Shown here: positions 8,134-16,355 of the stretch, piece by piece | How the letters are laid out: the number at the start of each line of letters is the position of its first letter | Numbering within the stretch: the stretch's first letter is position 1 | Translations under genes and position numbers: made by a program | The notes under the pieces: model-generated | The model's input: only the letters and a program-made list of their open reading frames with translations | The model's database searches: none | Told to the model about the DNA's origin: nothing | Origin: TMP-86 sp046347195 | GTDB lineage: Bacteria; Pseudomonadota; Gammaproteobacteria; Steroidobacterales; Steroidobacteraceae | Assembly (NCBI GenBank): GCA_046347195.1 | Contig: JAXMGQ010000004.1 | Span: forward strand, 1-64,000 | Reading direction: 5' to 3' | Length of the DNA: 64,000 nt

Positions 8134-9128
8134 AGAAATTCCTCGACCTCGGCGATCTCGAACCCGCAGAGGTCCGCGACCTGCTCGCGCTGGCGCAGCG
8201 GCTGCAGGATCACCCCGAGCCCATGGCGCTGGCCGGCAAGGTGCTGGGCCTCGTGTTCCTGAACCCCTCGCTCCGTACGCTAGCTTCCTTCCAGGCCGGC
8301 ATGGCACGCCTGGGCGGCAGTTCCTTCGTCATCACGCCCGGCCAGGGAACCTGGCAGCTGGAGACGCGCCTGAACGCCATCATGAACGGCGGGGCCGCCG
8401 AGCACATCCGCGAGGGCATCCCGGTGCTGGCCTCGTACTGCGATGCGCTGGGCGTGCGCGCCTTCGCCGAAGGACGCAACCTGCAGCACGACCTGGATGA
8501 GTCGCTGTTCCGCATGATCGATGCGCTGTGCGAGAAGCCGCTGATCAATCTCGAGTCCGCCGTGAACCACCCGTGCCAGGCGCTGGCCGACTGGAAGACC
8601 CTCGATGACCTTGGCGTGCCGAACCGAGGCCGGTTCGTGCTGTCCTGGGTCTACCACCCGCGCGCACTGCCGCTGGCGGTGCCGGCGGCGACGCTGCACA
8701 TGGCCGCGATGCGCGGCATGGAGGTGGTGGTGGCCCGTCCGGAAGGCTACGCCCTGCCACCCGGGATCATGGCGAAGGCGCGCACGGCCGCGGCCGCCGC
8801 GGGCGGCTCGGTCACCGAGACCGCCGATCGTGCCGCCGCGCTCGCCGGCGCACACGTGCTGTACGCAAAGGAATGGGGCACCACCACCTATTACGGGGAT
8901 GCCGAGGCGGACCTCAAGTTGCGCGCGGAGCTCACCGACTGGTGCGTGCGCGAACCCTGGTTCCGCACCACGCTTCCGGATGCGCGCTTCATGCACTGCC
9001 TGCCGGCGCGCCGCAATGTCGCCGTCGCCGACGAGATCCTCGACGGCCCGCGTTCGGTGGTGAAGCAGGAGGCCTTCAACCGCATGGTCGTGCAGATGGC
9101 GGTGCTGTACCGGCTGCTGCGCAAGTGA
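8130..9128 (+). CDS. argF': N-acylornithine carbamoyltransferase (AOTCase/SOTCase type) with Ala at the substrate-discriminating position
   Basis: Transcarbamylase of 332 residues that resembles Xanthomonas N-acetylornithine and Bacteroides N-succinylornithine carbamoyltransferases rather than ordinary OTCase. Shared signatures include MKKFLDLGDL, WQLETRLNAIMNGG, YHPRALPLAVP, YAKEWG and FMHCLPARRN (287-296). It would carbamoylate the acylated amino acid to N-acylcitrulline. In the studied enzymes Glu at the residue before EH in the DGDxEH loop marks acetylornithine and Pro marks succinylornithine; here the loop is NGGAAEH, so residue 90 is Ala. The carbamoyl-phosphate motif is SLRTL (47-51), where the second Arg of the usual S-x-R-T-R is Leu. 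The substrate is therefore uncertain. Confidence 0.88.
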   Translation: MKKFLDLGDLEPAEVRDLLALAQRLQDHPEPMALAGKVLGLVFLNPSLRTLASFQAGMARLGGSSFVITPGQGTWQLETRLNAIMNGGAAEHIREGIPVLASYCDALGVRAFAEGRNLQHDLDESLFRMIDALCEKPLINLESAVNHPCQALADWKTLDDLGVPNRGRFVLSWVYHPRALPLAVPAATLHMAAMRGMEVVVARPEGYALPPGIMAKARTAAAAAGGSVTETADRAAALAGAHVLYAKEWGTTTYYGDAEADLKLRAELTDWCVREPWFRTTLPDARFMHCLPARRNVAVADEILDGPRSVVKQEAFNRMVVQMAVLYRLLRK

Positions 9129-9147
9129 TCTTCGAGGGAGACAGAGC

Positions 9148-10080
9148 ATGATGAAGAACCGACCCGACCCGTCCATCGCCGTGCGTGCACTGCGCAGCGC
9201 CGCGCCCTACATCCGCATGTACAAGGGCAAGGTGTTCGTCATCAAGGCGGGCGGCGCCGTGTTCAACGACGAAGCCTCCACCCGCGGGCTCATCGAGCAG
9301 GTGGCCATCCTGCACCAGGTGGGCATCAAGACCGTGCTGGTGCACGGCGGCGGGCCGCAGCTCGACCTGCTGCAGACCCAGCTGGGCATCGAGACGCAGA
9401 TGGTGCAGGGCCGGCGCGTCACCGACCAGAAGTCCATCGACGTGACGGCGATGGTGCTCAACGGCCTGATCAACACCCGGATCCTGGCCATCTGCCGTGA
9501 CCTCGACATCGAGGCGGTGGGCTTGAGTGGCGTGGATGCAGGCCTGATCCGCGCGCACAAGCGCGCACCGGTGCGCCTGCACGACAGCAACGAGACCGTG
9601 GACTACGGCTTCGTCGGCGACATCGACTCGGTAGACTCCAACGTGCTCGAGAAGCTCCTCGACAACGGCCTGATGCCGGTGGTGAGCCCGCTGTCGGCGG
9701 ACTCCAGCGGCACGCTGCTGAACATCAACGCCGATACCGTGGCGGCCGCCATCGGTGGCGCCCTGGCGGCCGAGAAACTCATCCTCTGCACCGGTGCCAA
9801 CGGCATCCTCGAGCGGCTCGAGGATCCGGGCTCGGTCATCTCCTACACCGACCTCAAGGGTCTGAAGCGGCTGCGCGACCAGGGAAGCCTCAAGGATGGC
9901 ATGCTGCCCAAGGCCGCCGCCATCGAGAACGCGATCCGCCGCGGCGTGCGCCGCGTGCACGTCATCTCCTACAAGTCCGGCGACGGCGTGCTCGCCGAGG
10001 TGTTCACCAACGAAGGCACCGGCACGCTGGTGGTCGCGGACCTGAACGCGCTGTCACCGGCCGAGCAGAGCGCGCAGTGA
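9148..10080 (+). CDS. argB: N-acylglutamate kinase
   Basis: Amino-acid kinase fold of 310 residues that phosphorylates N-acylglutamate. Seen are VIKAGGAVF, VHGGGPQLD, QGRRVTD, LSGVDAGLI and LLNINADTVAAAI. There is no C-terminal GNAT domain, so this is not the fused synthase-kinase found in Xanthomonas-type clusters, and the first step must be supplied elsewhere. It begins 19 bp after argF' with GAGGGAGA upstream of two adjacent ATGs (9148 and 9151); the first is used. The C-terminal region (about 215-290) with KDGMLPKAAAIENAI is kinase-typical and may form the arginine-sensitive surface. Confidence 0.93.
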   Translation: MMKNRPDPSIAVRALRSAAPYIRMYKGKVFVIKAGGAVFNDEASTRGLIEQVAILHQVGIKTVLVHGGGPQLDLLQTQLGIETQMVQGRRVTDQKSIDVTAMVLNGLINTRILAICRDLDIEAVGLSGVDAGLIRAHKRAPVRLHDSNETVDYGFVGDIDSVDSNVLEKLLDNGLMPVVSPLSADSSGTLLNINADTVAAAIGGALAAEKLILCTGANGILERLEDPGSVISYTDLKGLKRLRDQGSLKDGMLPKAAAIENAIRRGVRRVHVISYKSGDGVLAEVFTNEGTGTLVVADLNALSPAEQSAQ

Positions 10081-10108
10081 CGATCGAGCGCGCGGCAACG
10101 GTGGCGCG

Positions 10109-11299
10109 ATGAGCCGCCTCTGGGACAAGGGGACTCCCCTTGACGCCAAGGTGCTCACCTACACGGCGGGCGATGACCACGAGCTCGACAACCGGCTCGT
10201 GCCCTACGACATCGAGGCCAGCATCGCGCACGCGCACATGCTGCACGAGGCGAACCTGCTGTCGGCGCAGGACCTGGCGGCGATCAGCACGGCCCTGTTG
10301 CAGATCGGCGCCGAGCATGCCCGGGGCGAATGGCGCGTGACCCTGGAGCTCGAGGATTCACAGACCGCGCTCGAGCACCACCTGACACAGAAGATCGGCG
10401 CCGCCGGTGGTCGCCTGCATGCCGGCCGCTCGCGCAACGACCAGGTGCTCGCGGCCCTGCGGCTGTACCTGCGCGAGACGGCGACACGCCTCGCGCGTGC
10501 CGCGGAAGGGGTCGCGGAGGCGCTCGACCGCCTGAGCGCCCGCGACGGCAAGCTCGCCCTGCCCGGCTACACACACATGCAGCAGGCCATGCTCTCGAGC
10601 GTCGCGCTGTGGTGCGCCGGGTTCGCCGCCGAGATCCGCGACGATGCGGTGGGGCTGCTGGGCGCACTGCGCCGGATCGACAAGAACCCGCTGGGTTCGG
10701 CCGCGGGCTACGGCACCCCCGGCTTGCCGGTGAACCGCGACTCGACGCGACAGCGGCTGAAGTTCGCCGTGGTGCACGAGCCCGTCACGGCCGTGCAGCT
10801 CTCGCGCGGCAAGGCCGAAGCCCAGCTGGCCTTCGAGATCGCCCTGCTCACGCAGGACCTCGCGCGCCTGGCCGCGGACCTGCTGCTGTTCTACACGCAG
10901 GAGTTTGCCTTCGTCAGCCTGCCGGAGGACTTCACCACCGGCTCGTCGATCATGCCGCAGAAGCGCAACCCGGACGTGTTCGAGCTGATGCGTGGCCGCG
11001 CGGCCCTGGCGCAGGCGGCGCTCACGGAGATCCTCGGCATCACGCAGAAGCTCACCTCCGGCTATCACCGCGACCTGCAGCTCATCAAGGCGCCGTTGTT
11101 CCGCAGCATCGATGCCTGCGGGCAGACCCTCGACATCCTGCCCCAGGCGCTCGATGGCGTGCGCTTCGAGCCGCAGAACATCCAGCTCGATCCCGGCATC
11201 CATGCCGCGGAAGCGGCCAATGCGCTGGTCGCACGCGAGGGCATCCCCTTCCGCGAGGCCTACCGCCGCATCGCGATGCGGTTCAAGCCGGCGAAATAG
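10109..11299 (+). CDS. argH: Argininosuccinate lyase, short C-terminus
   Basis: It splits argininosuccinate into arginine and fumarate, the last step of the pathway. Recognised by HAGRSRNDQV, GYTHMQQAM and the signature SSIMPQKRNPD (about 279-289). The protein is 396 residues against 430-460 for most ArgH. It stops just after the GIPFREAYRRIA helix, so most of the C-terminal ASL_C2 domain is absent. No continuation was found in the other forward frames after the stop. It is the last gene of the arg cluster, 28 bp after argB. Identity is firm; the short tail is a real oddity or a sequence error. Confidence 0.9.
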   Translation: MSRLWDKGTPLDAKVLTYTAGDDHELDNRLVPYDIEASIAHAHMLHEANLLSAQDLAAISTALLQIGAEHARGEWRVTLELEDSQTALEHHLTQKIGAAGGRLHAGRSRNDQVLAALRLYLRETATRLARAAEGVAEALDRLSARDGKLALPGYTHMQQAMLSSVALWCAGFAAEIRDDAVGLLGALRRIDKNPLGSAAGYGTPGLPVNRDSTRQRLKFAVVHEPVTAVQLSRGKAEAQLAFEIALLTQDLARLAADLLLFYTQEFAFVSLPEDFTTGSSIMPQKRNPDVFELMRGRAALAQAALTEILGITQKLTSGYHRDLQLIKAPLFRSIDACGQTLDILPQALDGVRFEPQNIQLDPGIHAAEAANALVAREGIPFREAYRRIAMRFKPAK

Positions 11300-11389
11300 C
11301 TCCCTTCGGGGCCCTGCGCCTCGTTATCATGCCGGTGCCGAACCTGCCGGGATGGCAACTCGCCCGTTTCTAAACCAGGAGACCCTTGC

Positions 11390-12175
11390 ATGACCCTCGA
11401 TTCCCGTACCTGCGCGCTCCCCGCCGCCATCGCGATCCTGCTGTTCGCCGGCGCCGTCATCGCGCAGACACCCCCGCCGGCCGGCGTTGCCAAGGCGGCC
11501 GCCAGCGCGGCCACCGCGCCCGCCGCTCCCGCCGCGACGGCAGCGCCCACGCCGCCCGCGCCGCCGGCCCTCAACGCCGAGCAGGCCAGCTACGATTTCG
11601 GTGTCACGTTCGGCGAACAGCTTCGTCATGCGGGCCTGTCGCAGGATCTGTCCATGGACGCCCTGACCCGCGGGCTCAAGGACGCCTTCGGCGGCAAGAA
11701 GCTGGGCGCAGGCGACCAGCAGCAGCTTTCGCAGTACGTTCGCGCGGTACGCGACCAGCAGGGCGTGCGCAACAAGGCCGCGGCGAAGGAATTCCTCGCC
11801 GGCAACGCGCACCAGGCCGGTGTGAAGACGACGGCCTCGGGCCTGCAGTACAAGGTCATCGCCACCGGCGATGTGAAGGCGGCATCGCCCAAGCCGGATG
11901 ACCAGGTCACGGTGAACTATCGCGGCAAGCTGCTCGATGGCAGCGAGTTCGACAGCTCCTACACCCGCGGCCAGCCGGCCACCTTCCCCGCCAATCGCGT
12001 CATCAAGGGCTGGCAGGAGGCGCTGGTGATGATGAAGCCCGGCTCGAAGTACCAGCTCTTCGTCCCACCCGAACTGGGCTACGACCTGAATTCCCCGCCA
12101 GGCATCCCGCCCGGCTCGCTGCTGATCTTCGATGTGGACCTGGTGAGCATCCAGTCCGCACCCAAGGCCAACTGA
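11390..12175 (+). CDS. fkpA: Periplasmic FKBP-type peptidyl-prolyl isomerase
   Basis: 261 residues. A signal peptide (to about VIAQ, residue 26) and an Ala/Pro/Thr-rich linker precede an FKBP_N dimerisation domain (about 62-145, EQASYDFGVTFGEQL) and a C-terminal FKBP domain (about 150-255). The latter shows VTVNYRGKLLDGSEFDSSY, VIKGWQEAL and the aromatic/hydrophobic pocket residues of the family. It catalyses proline isomerisation and acts as a chaperone in the periplasm, like FkpA/Mip. CAGGAGA upstream of ATG 11390 is a clear ribosome binding site. It stands alone between argH and a strong hairpin. Confidence 0.9.
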   Translation: MTLDSRTCALPAAIAILLFAGAVIAQTPPPAGVAKAAASAATAPAAPAATAAPTPPAPPALNAEQASYDFGVTFGEQLRHAGLSQDLSMDALTRGLKDAFGGKKLGAGDQQQLSQYVRAVRDQQGVRNKAAAKEFLAGNAHQAGVKTTASGLQYKVIATGDVKAASPKPDDQVTVNYRGKLLDGSEFDSSYTRGQPATFPANRVIKGWQEALVMMKPGSKYQLFVPPELGYDLNSPPGIPPGSLLIFDVDLVSIQSAPKAN

Positions 12176-12195
12176 ACGCCCGCATCGCGGTGCGA

Positions 12196-12224
12196 TCGCG
12201 CCGGCTGCGGATCAGCCGGCGCGA
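12196..12224. terminator. Perfect 12-bp hairpin between convergent genes
   Basis: TCGCGCCGGCTG and CAGCCGGCGCGA form a perfect 12-bp stem with a 5-nt loop, midway between convergent fkpA and the phospholipase-D gene. No T-run follows on either strand, so it may stall polymerase or protect 3' ends rather than act as a classic intrinsic terminator. Confidence 0.6.
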
Positions 12225-12231
12225 GGCCGCT

Positions 12232-13440
12232 TCAGGCCAGGTGGCGGAACTCGTTGCGCGCGAGGTAGGGGTCGATGCGCGTCAGCAGGAAGTACGCTGC
12301 GCCGTGCATCAGCCGATCCAGTACGGAGCAATGACTTGACCAGTCCGAGGGCACCGGTCGCGACAGCCCGCAATCGACATCGATGCGCGCCCGCACCTGC
12401 TCGGCGAGCAGGGCGCTGGGGAGCCTGACGAGCAGCTCGAAGTTGAGCTGCAGGCTGCGCGTGTCGAGGTTCGCCGATCCCACGTACACCACCTCGTCCA
12501 CCACCAAGAGCTTCGCGTGCAGGATCTGCGGCTGGTATTCGAACAGCCGGGTACCGCTGCGCAGCAGGCCCGGATACAGCGACTGGCTGGCCCAGCGTGA
12601 CACCGGCACATCGCTGTGCCCGGCCAGCAGCACGCGCACCGTGCCGCGACGGTTCACCCGGGCCAGGAGCCTGCGGATGCGATGGGAGGGCACGAAATAG
12701 GCCGCCACCACATCCACGCGCCGCGCCGCGCGCAGGTCGGCGTGCAGCGTCTGGCGCATCAGGGCCCGCGAGCTGCCCGGTCCGCCGATCAGCGCACAGG
12801 GCGTCTCGCGGTCGAGCCGCTGCTTGCGCAGGAAACGCGCCAGCGCAGGCACCTCGCGCCGGCGCAATGCCGCGGCTCCGAACAGCGCATCGAAGCCACG
12901 CCGCAGCTGCATGGCCACCGGTCCGTCGATCCGCACGCCGAAATCGCGCCAGCCGCGTTCGATGCCATCGCCGTCATATTCGCTGGCGACATTGAACCCG
13001 CCGACGATGGCGGCGCCATCGTCGCACACCACGAGCTTGCGGTGATTGCGGAAGCTCCAGCGCAGCAGGCGCCGCGGATTGAACCTGCGCAGGTCGGCGC
13101 CCGCCGCGCGCAGGCCATCGTTCCACTCCGGCGGGAGCCAGGAGGATCCGAACGCATCGATGAGCACGCGCACGGTGAGGCCCCGGGCCGCGGCGCGCAT
13201 CAGCGCGGCGCCGAGCCGCGTGGCGGCCTCGCTGGCCGACACCGTGTAGAACTCCACCTCCACGGTGCGATGCGCCGCTTCGATCATCTGCACCATGGCC
13301 TCGAACGCCGCGGCGCCGGTGTGCAGCCAGCGGAACTCGTGCCCGAGCGTCGTGCAGCCCTGCGGCAATCGGGGGTCCGATGCCTCGCCCGGGCCCGCGG
13401 CTGCCCGGATGCCGCCTGTTATACTGGATGCATGTTCCAT
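12232..13440 (-). CDS. Phospholipase-D superfamily protein, cardiolipin synthase B-like
   Basis: Contains two HKD motifs, HRKLVVCDDGAAIVGGFN and HAKLLVVDEVVYVGSANLD, the catalytic signature of PLD-type phosphatidyltransferases. It lacks the N-terminal membrane segments of ClsA and resembles ClsB/ClsC, so cardiolipin synthesis at the inner membrane is the likely role. The start is uncertain. ATG 13440 gives about 402 residues but overlaps the first bases of the divergent lipoprotein gene; TTG 13368 would begin nine residues before the conserved GHEFRWLHTG and avoids the overlap. The stop lies 8 bp past the hairpin shared with fkpA. Confidence 0.82.
   Translation of the reverse strand: MEHASSITGGIRAAAGPGEASDPRLPQGCTTLGHEFRWLHTGAAAFEAMVQMIEAAHRTVEVEFYTVSASEAATRLGAALMRAAARGLTVRVLIDAFGSSWLPPEWNDGLRAAGADLRRFNPRRLLRWSFRNHRKLVVCDDGAAIVGGFNVASEYDGDGIERGWRDFGVRIDGPVAMQLRRGFDALFGAAALRRREVPALARFLRKQRLDRETPCALIGGPGSSRALMRQTLHADLRAARRVDVVAAYFVPSHRIRRLLARVNRRGTVRVLLAGHSDVPVSRWASQSLYPGLLRSGTRLFEYQPQILHAKLLVVDEVVYVGSANLDTRSLQLNFELLVRLPSALLAEQVRARIDVDCGLSRPVPSDWSSHCSVLDRLMHGAAYFLLTRIDPYLARNEFRHLA
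13417..13425 (+). promoter_or_regulatory. Extended -10 promoter of the lptM-like gene, leaderless geometry
   Basis: TGTTATACT is an extended -10 (TGn plus TATACT). The lipoprotein ATG begins at 13432, six bases after the hexamer, which is where transcription should start. The mRNA is therefore predicted to begin at or next to its start codon; no Shine-Dalgarno is possible in so short a leader. Confidence 0.6.
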
Positions 13441-13680
13441 CGTGCGCCCCTGCTGCTGCTCGCCGCGCTCGCTGCCGGATGCGGCCAGAAAGGGCCGCTC
13501 ATCCTGCCCGATGCGCACACGCGCGAGCCGGTGATGAGGCCCGCCCCGGCGACGACCACGAGCCCGGCACCGCCCATCGCTCCGGATGCCGCCACCACCG
13601 CGCCGGCCGTCCCGATGGACCGTCCTGCGGGCGCAGCCCCGGCGCCATCCAAGGACGAGCGCAAGAAACCTCCGCAGTGA
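13432..13680 (+). CDS. lptM: Small outer-membrane lipoprotein, LptM/YifL-like
   Basis: 82 residues with a short signal peptide and lipobox LAAGC (Cys17). The hallmark CGQKGPLILP follows directly, as in LptM (YifL), which assists assembly of the LptD/E lipopolysaccharide translocon in E. coli. The rest is Pro/Ala/Thr-rich and probably disordered. Enterobacterial lptM neighbours dapF and most relatives precede lysA; neither is adjacent here, though dapF lies 36 kb downstream. Predicted to be leaderless. It is divergent from the phospholipase-D gene. Confidence 0.78.
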   Translation: MFHRAPLLLLAALAAGCGQKGPLILPDAHTREPVMRPAPATTTSPAPPIAPDAATTAPAVPMDRPAGAAPAPSKDERKKPPQ

Positions 13681-13718
13681 ACCGCTGCGGCAGGCCGCGC
13701 CCGCTGGCGGCTTGGCAC

Positions 13719-15005
13719 TCAGGGCTGGCGATACACCACGCCGCCCTTCATGACGAAGCCCACGTGACGCAGCAGGGACGGGTCCGCCAGCGGATCCCCC
13801 TGCACGGCGACGAGATCGGCGAACCGGCCCTGTTGCACGGAGCCAATGCGATCAGCGGCGCCGAGCAGGTCGGCGGCATTGCGCGTGGCCGCGAGGATGG
13901 CCTGCTGGGCGCTCATGCCGTTGCCGGTCATGAGCGTGAACTCCTGCGAATGGTCCCCTTCGCCCAGGTCCGAGCCGAAGGCAATCGCCACGCCCGACTT
14001 CACCGCCAGCGGCAGGTTGCGCTTGGGGAGCGGGTCATTGGCGAGTTCCTTCTGCGCCGTTCCCGGCGTCAGCAGCTCGGGATGGTCGCGCGCCGCCTCG
14101 TAGAACACCTCGAACACCGACAGGGTGGGCACGAGGTAGGTGCCATGGGCCTTCATCAGCGCGAAGGTCGCGGCGGTGGCGAACGAGCCATGCTCGATGG
14201 AATCCACGCCGGCACGGACGGCATTCTCGATCGCCCCCGGCGGATAGATGTGTGCGGCGACCTTCATGCCCAGCGAGTGCGCCGTCTCCACCACCGAGTG
14301 CATCTCCTCGTTGGTCATCAGCTGGCGTCGTGGGTCATCGCCTGAAGAGGCGATGCCACCGGAGGCGACGATCTTGATGAGGTCCGCCCCGCGGCGCTGA
14401 TGCTCGCGCACGCGCAGCCGCGCCTCGTCCACGGAGTCGACCAGCCCGCGGTTCCACCCCGGGTGCGAGAGCTGCGCATCCAGGCCACTGAGGCTGTCGG
14501 CATGCCCGCCGGTGGGACCCAGCGCCTCCAGCGACACCCACAGCCGCGGTCCGTCCACCTTGCCCGCATCGATGGCGTTGCGGAGCGACACGGTCTCATC
14601 TCCGCCGCCGACATCGCGCACGCTGGTGAACCCCTGCATCAGCATCGCCCTGGCGAACAGCGCGGCGTCGAAGGCGCGGTCGATGTCGTTGTGGGTGAGG
14701 CGGTCCTCGGTGGCATTGGTGCGGGTGGGGAGCTTGGCGCTCACGTGCACGTGGCAGTCGATGAAGCCGGGGAGCACCGTGCGGTTCGACAGGTCGATGA
14801 TCCGCACGCCGTCGGGCTTGACGAAACCTTCCTCGATGCCGGTGATGCGATCATCGTGGATGCGGATGCTCACCGAGCGTCGCGGCGCCGAGCCCGTGCC
14901 GTCGATCAGCGTGCCGGCGTGGACCACCCAGTCGGAGGCTCCCGCAGGCCCTGCCGCCAGCAGCAGGAGGCAGCCCAGCACATTGCGCCAATCCCCGTTC
15001 AGCAT
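13719..15005 (-). CDS. Exported metal-dependent amidohydrolase
   Basis: 428 residues with a signal peptide (LGCLLLLAAGPAGA). It is an imidazolonepropionase/prolidase-like amidohydrolase: DCHVHV supplies the first two metal ligands, LIKIVASGGI the bridging Lys, AAHIYPPGAIENAV and SIEHGS the further His ligands, and GSDLGEG the catalytic Asp. TIM-barrel enzymes of this type hydrolyse amide bonds such as Xaa-Pro or Xaa-Lys dipeptides; the substrate cannot be told here. A periplasmic location is likely. It stands alone between a lipoprotein gene and the YXWGXW gene. Confidence 0.85.
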   Translation of the reverse strand: MLNGDWRNVLGCLLLLAAGPAGASDWVVHAGTLIDGTGSAPRRSVSIRIHDDRITGIEEGFVKPDGVRIIDLSNRTVLPGFIDCHVHVSAKLPTRTNATEDRLTHNDIDRAFDAALFARAMLMQGFTSVRDVGGGDETVSLRNAIDAGKVDGPRLWVSLEALGPTGGHADSLSGLDAQLSHPGWNRGLVDSVDEARLRVREHQRRGADLIKIVASGGIASSGDDPRRQLMTNEEMHSVVETAHSLGMKVAAHIYPPGAIENAVRAGVDSIEHGSFATAATFALMKAHGTYLVPTLSVFEVFYEAARDHPELLTPGTAQKELANDPLPKRNLPLAVKSGVAIAFGSDLGEGDHSQEFTLMTGNGMSAQQAILAATRNAADLLGAADRIGSVQQGRFADLVAVQGDPLADPSLLRHVGFVMKGGVVYRQP

Positions 15006-15067
15006 CCCGACTCTCCCGCGCAGCCCGGCGGGAGTGTAACGCGAATCGGGGGGATGCCGCGCCGCGC

Positions 15068-16253
15068 TCAGCGAGGGCCGTGATCCCCCGGTCCCTGCCG
15101 CTCGGGTCCACGTTCCGGCCGGCCTCTCTCAGAACCCCGCTCCACGGGACCACGCTGCACCGGTGCATGTCCGGCACCTGGACCGCCCGCTCCGCCAGGT
15201 GACCGCTCCACTGGCCGATCCACTCGCTGCTCCACCGGCGCGCGCCGCATCGGCTCGCGTTGCATCGGCGCCCGATCGCCGGCCGACCGTTCCATGGGCG
15301 CGCGGTTCATGGGGCGATCGATGCTGGAGGGCCGATCCACGGATAAGGCCGATCCGCCGGTCGATCCGCGCGGTTGGGCCGATCCGGGCTGCGCGGGCTG
15401 CCGGCATTCGCTCGACACCGCCGGGCCGGTCGATTCGTGGCTGACCACTGCGCGTATCGTGTCCGAAACCACCCTGTGCGCCGGGCGGCCGATCGAGGCG
15501 CGCAGGCTGTCCGCGCGAGTGCGAGTCCTGTCCACGCGCATGGGCGTCGAACATCGCCGGCCGCGCCGTGGCCGCGAGGGCCGGCCGGCCGCGATTCACG
15601 CTGGCGAGGAACTCACGGTCATGTCCCGCCGCGATCTCGTGGCGTCGCTGGTCGGGCGTGAGTCGCAGGTGGGGCCCTCGTGCGGCGGAGAGCTCCTCGC
15701 GCAGCGGCGCGCGCTCGATGCCACCGCGACCGCCGTGATAGCTGACCCGGTTCACGGTGATGTTGTTGACCACCGTGCGCTCGTACACATTGGTGACATG
15801 GACACGATCGTCGAAGCGGTTGCAGGCGCGGTTGTAATACCAGCGGTCGCCCCGCCAGTAGCCGCCCTGGTAGCCGACGCCGAAATAACCGTAGCCGTAG
15901 TTGATGCCGCCATAGAACCCGACGCTCGGGCCCCAGTAGCCCGCGTGCCAGAAGTAGAAGCCCGAGCTCCAGCCCCAGTAGCCCGGTGTCCACAGGTAGC
16001 CCACGCGCGGCGGCAGCACCCAGGTGCCGGGCACCCAGTAATAGCCATCCGGCCCATAGGCCCAGTACCCAGGCATCCACAGGTAGCCGGGTGCCGGCAA
16101 CGGTGGCTGCTCGTAGACCGGCAGCTCGGGGGGCGCGAGGGTGATCGACACGCCGACGCTCACGCTGGCGTGAGCGGGAAGGGACACGACCGATCCCAGC
16201 GGCAGGAGGCAAGCGCCCAGCAAGGACGCCAGAATTCTCGTGTTCATGTTCAT
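15068..16253 (-). CDS. YXWGXW-repeat exported protein, frameshifted as read
   Basis: A signal peptide (to about PAHA) is followed by Tyr/Trp/Gly repeats typical of the YXWGXW family (LWMPGYWAYGPDGYYWVPGTW, written in pieces: GYWAYGPDGYYW, GYWGWSSGFYFW, GYWGPSVGFYGG). The function of the family is unknown; it is envelope-associated. The first frame runs on to 15129, but from about 15380-15460 the downstream +1 frame has the better composition (repeated DRPM.RAPMER-like units, higher GC at third positions) and ends at 15068. The whole span is 3n+1 long, consistent with one inserted base. If the first frame is right, the gene ends at 15129. Confidence 0.75.
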
Positions 16254-16303
16254 GCAACGTCTCCCGGCGCCATCGGTTGACCAAGGGTACCTGAGGGGCC
16301 GGT

Positions 16304-16312
16304 TGATATAAT
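16304..16312 (+). promoter_or_regulatory. Extended -10 promoter of polA
   Basis: TGATATAAT is a consensus extended -10 (TGn plus perfect TATAAT). No good -35 lies at 17 bp, as expected for extended -10 promoters. Transcription should begin near 16319, leaving a leader of about 36 nt before the polA ATG at 16356. Confidence 0.65.
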
Positions 16313-16355
16313 GTGGCGTGATGCGCCGCTCCCCAACCTGTCGCCATCCCTAGAC

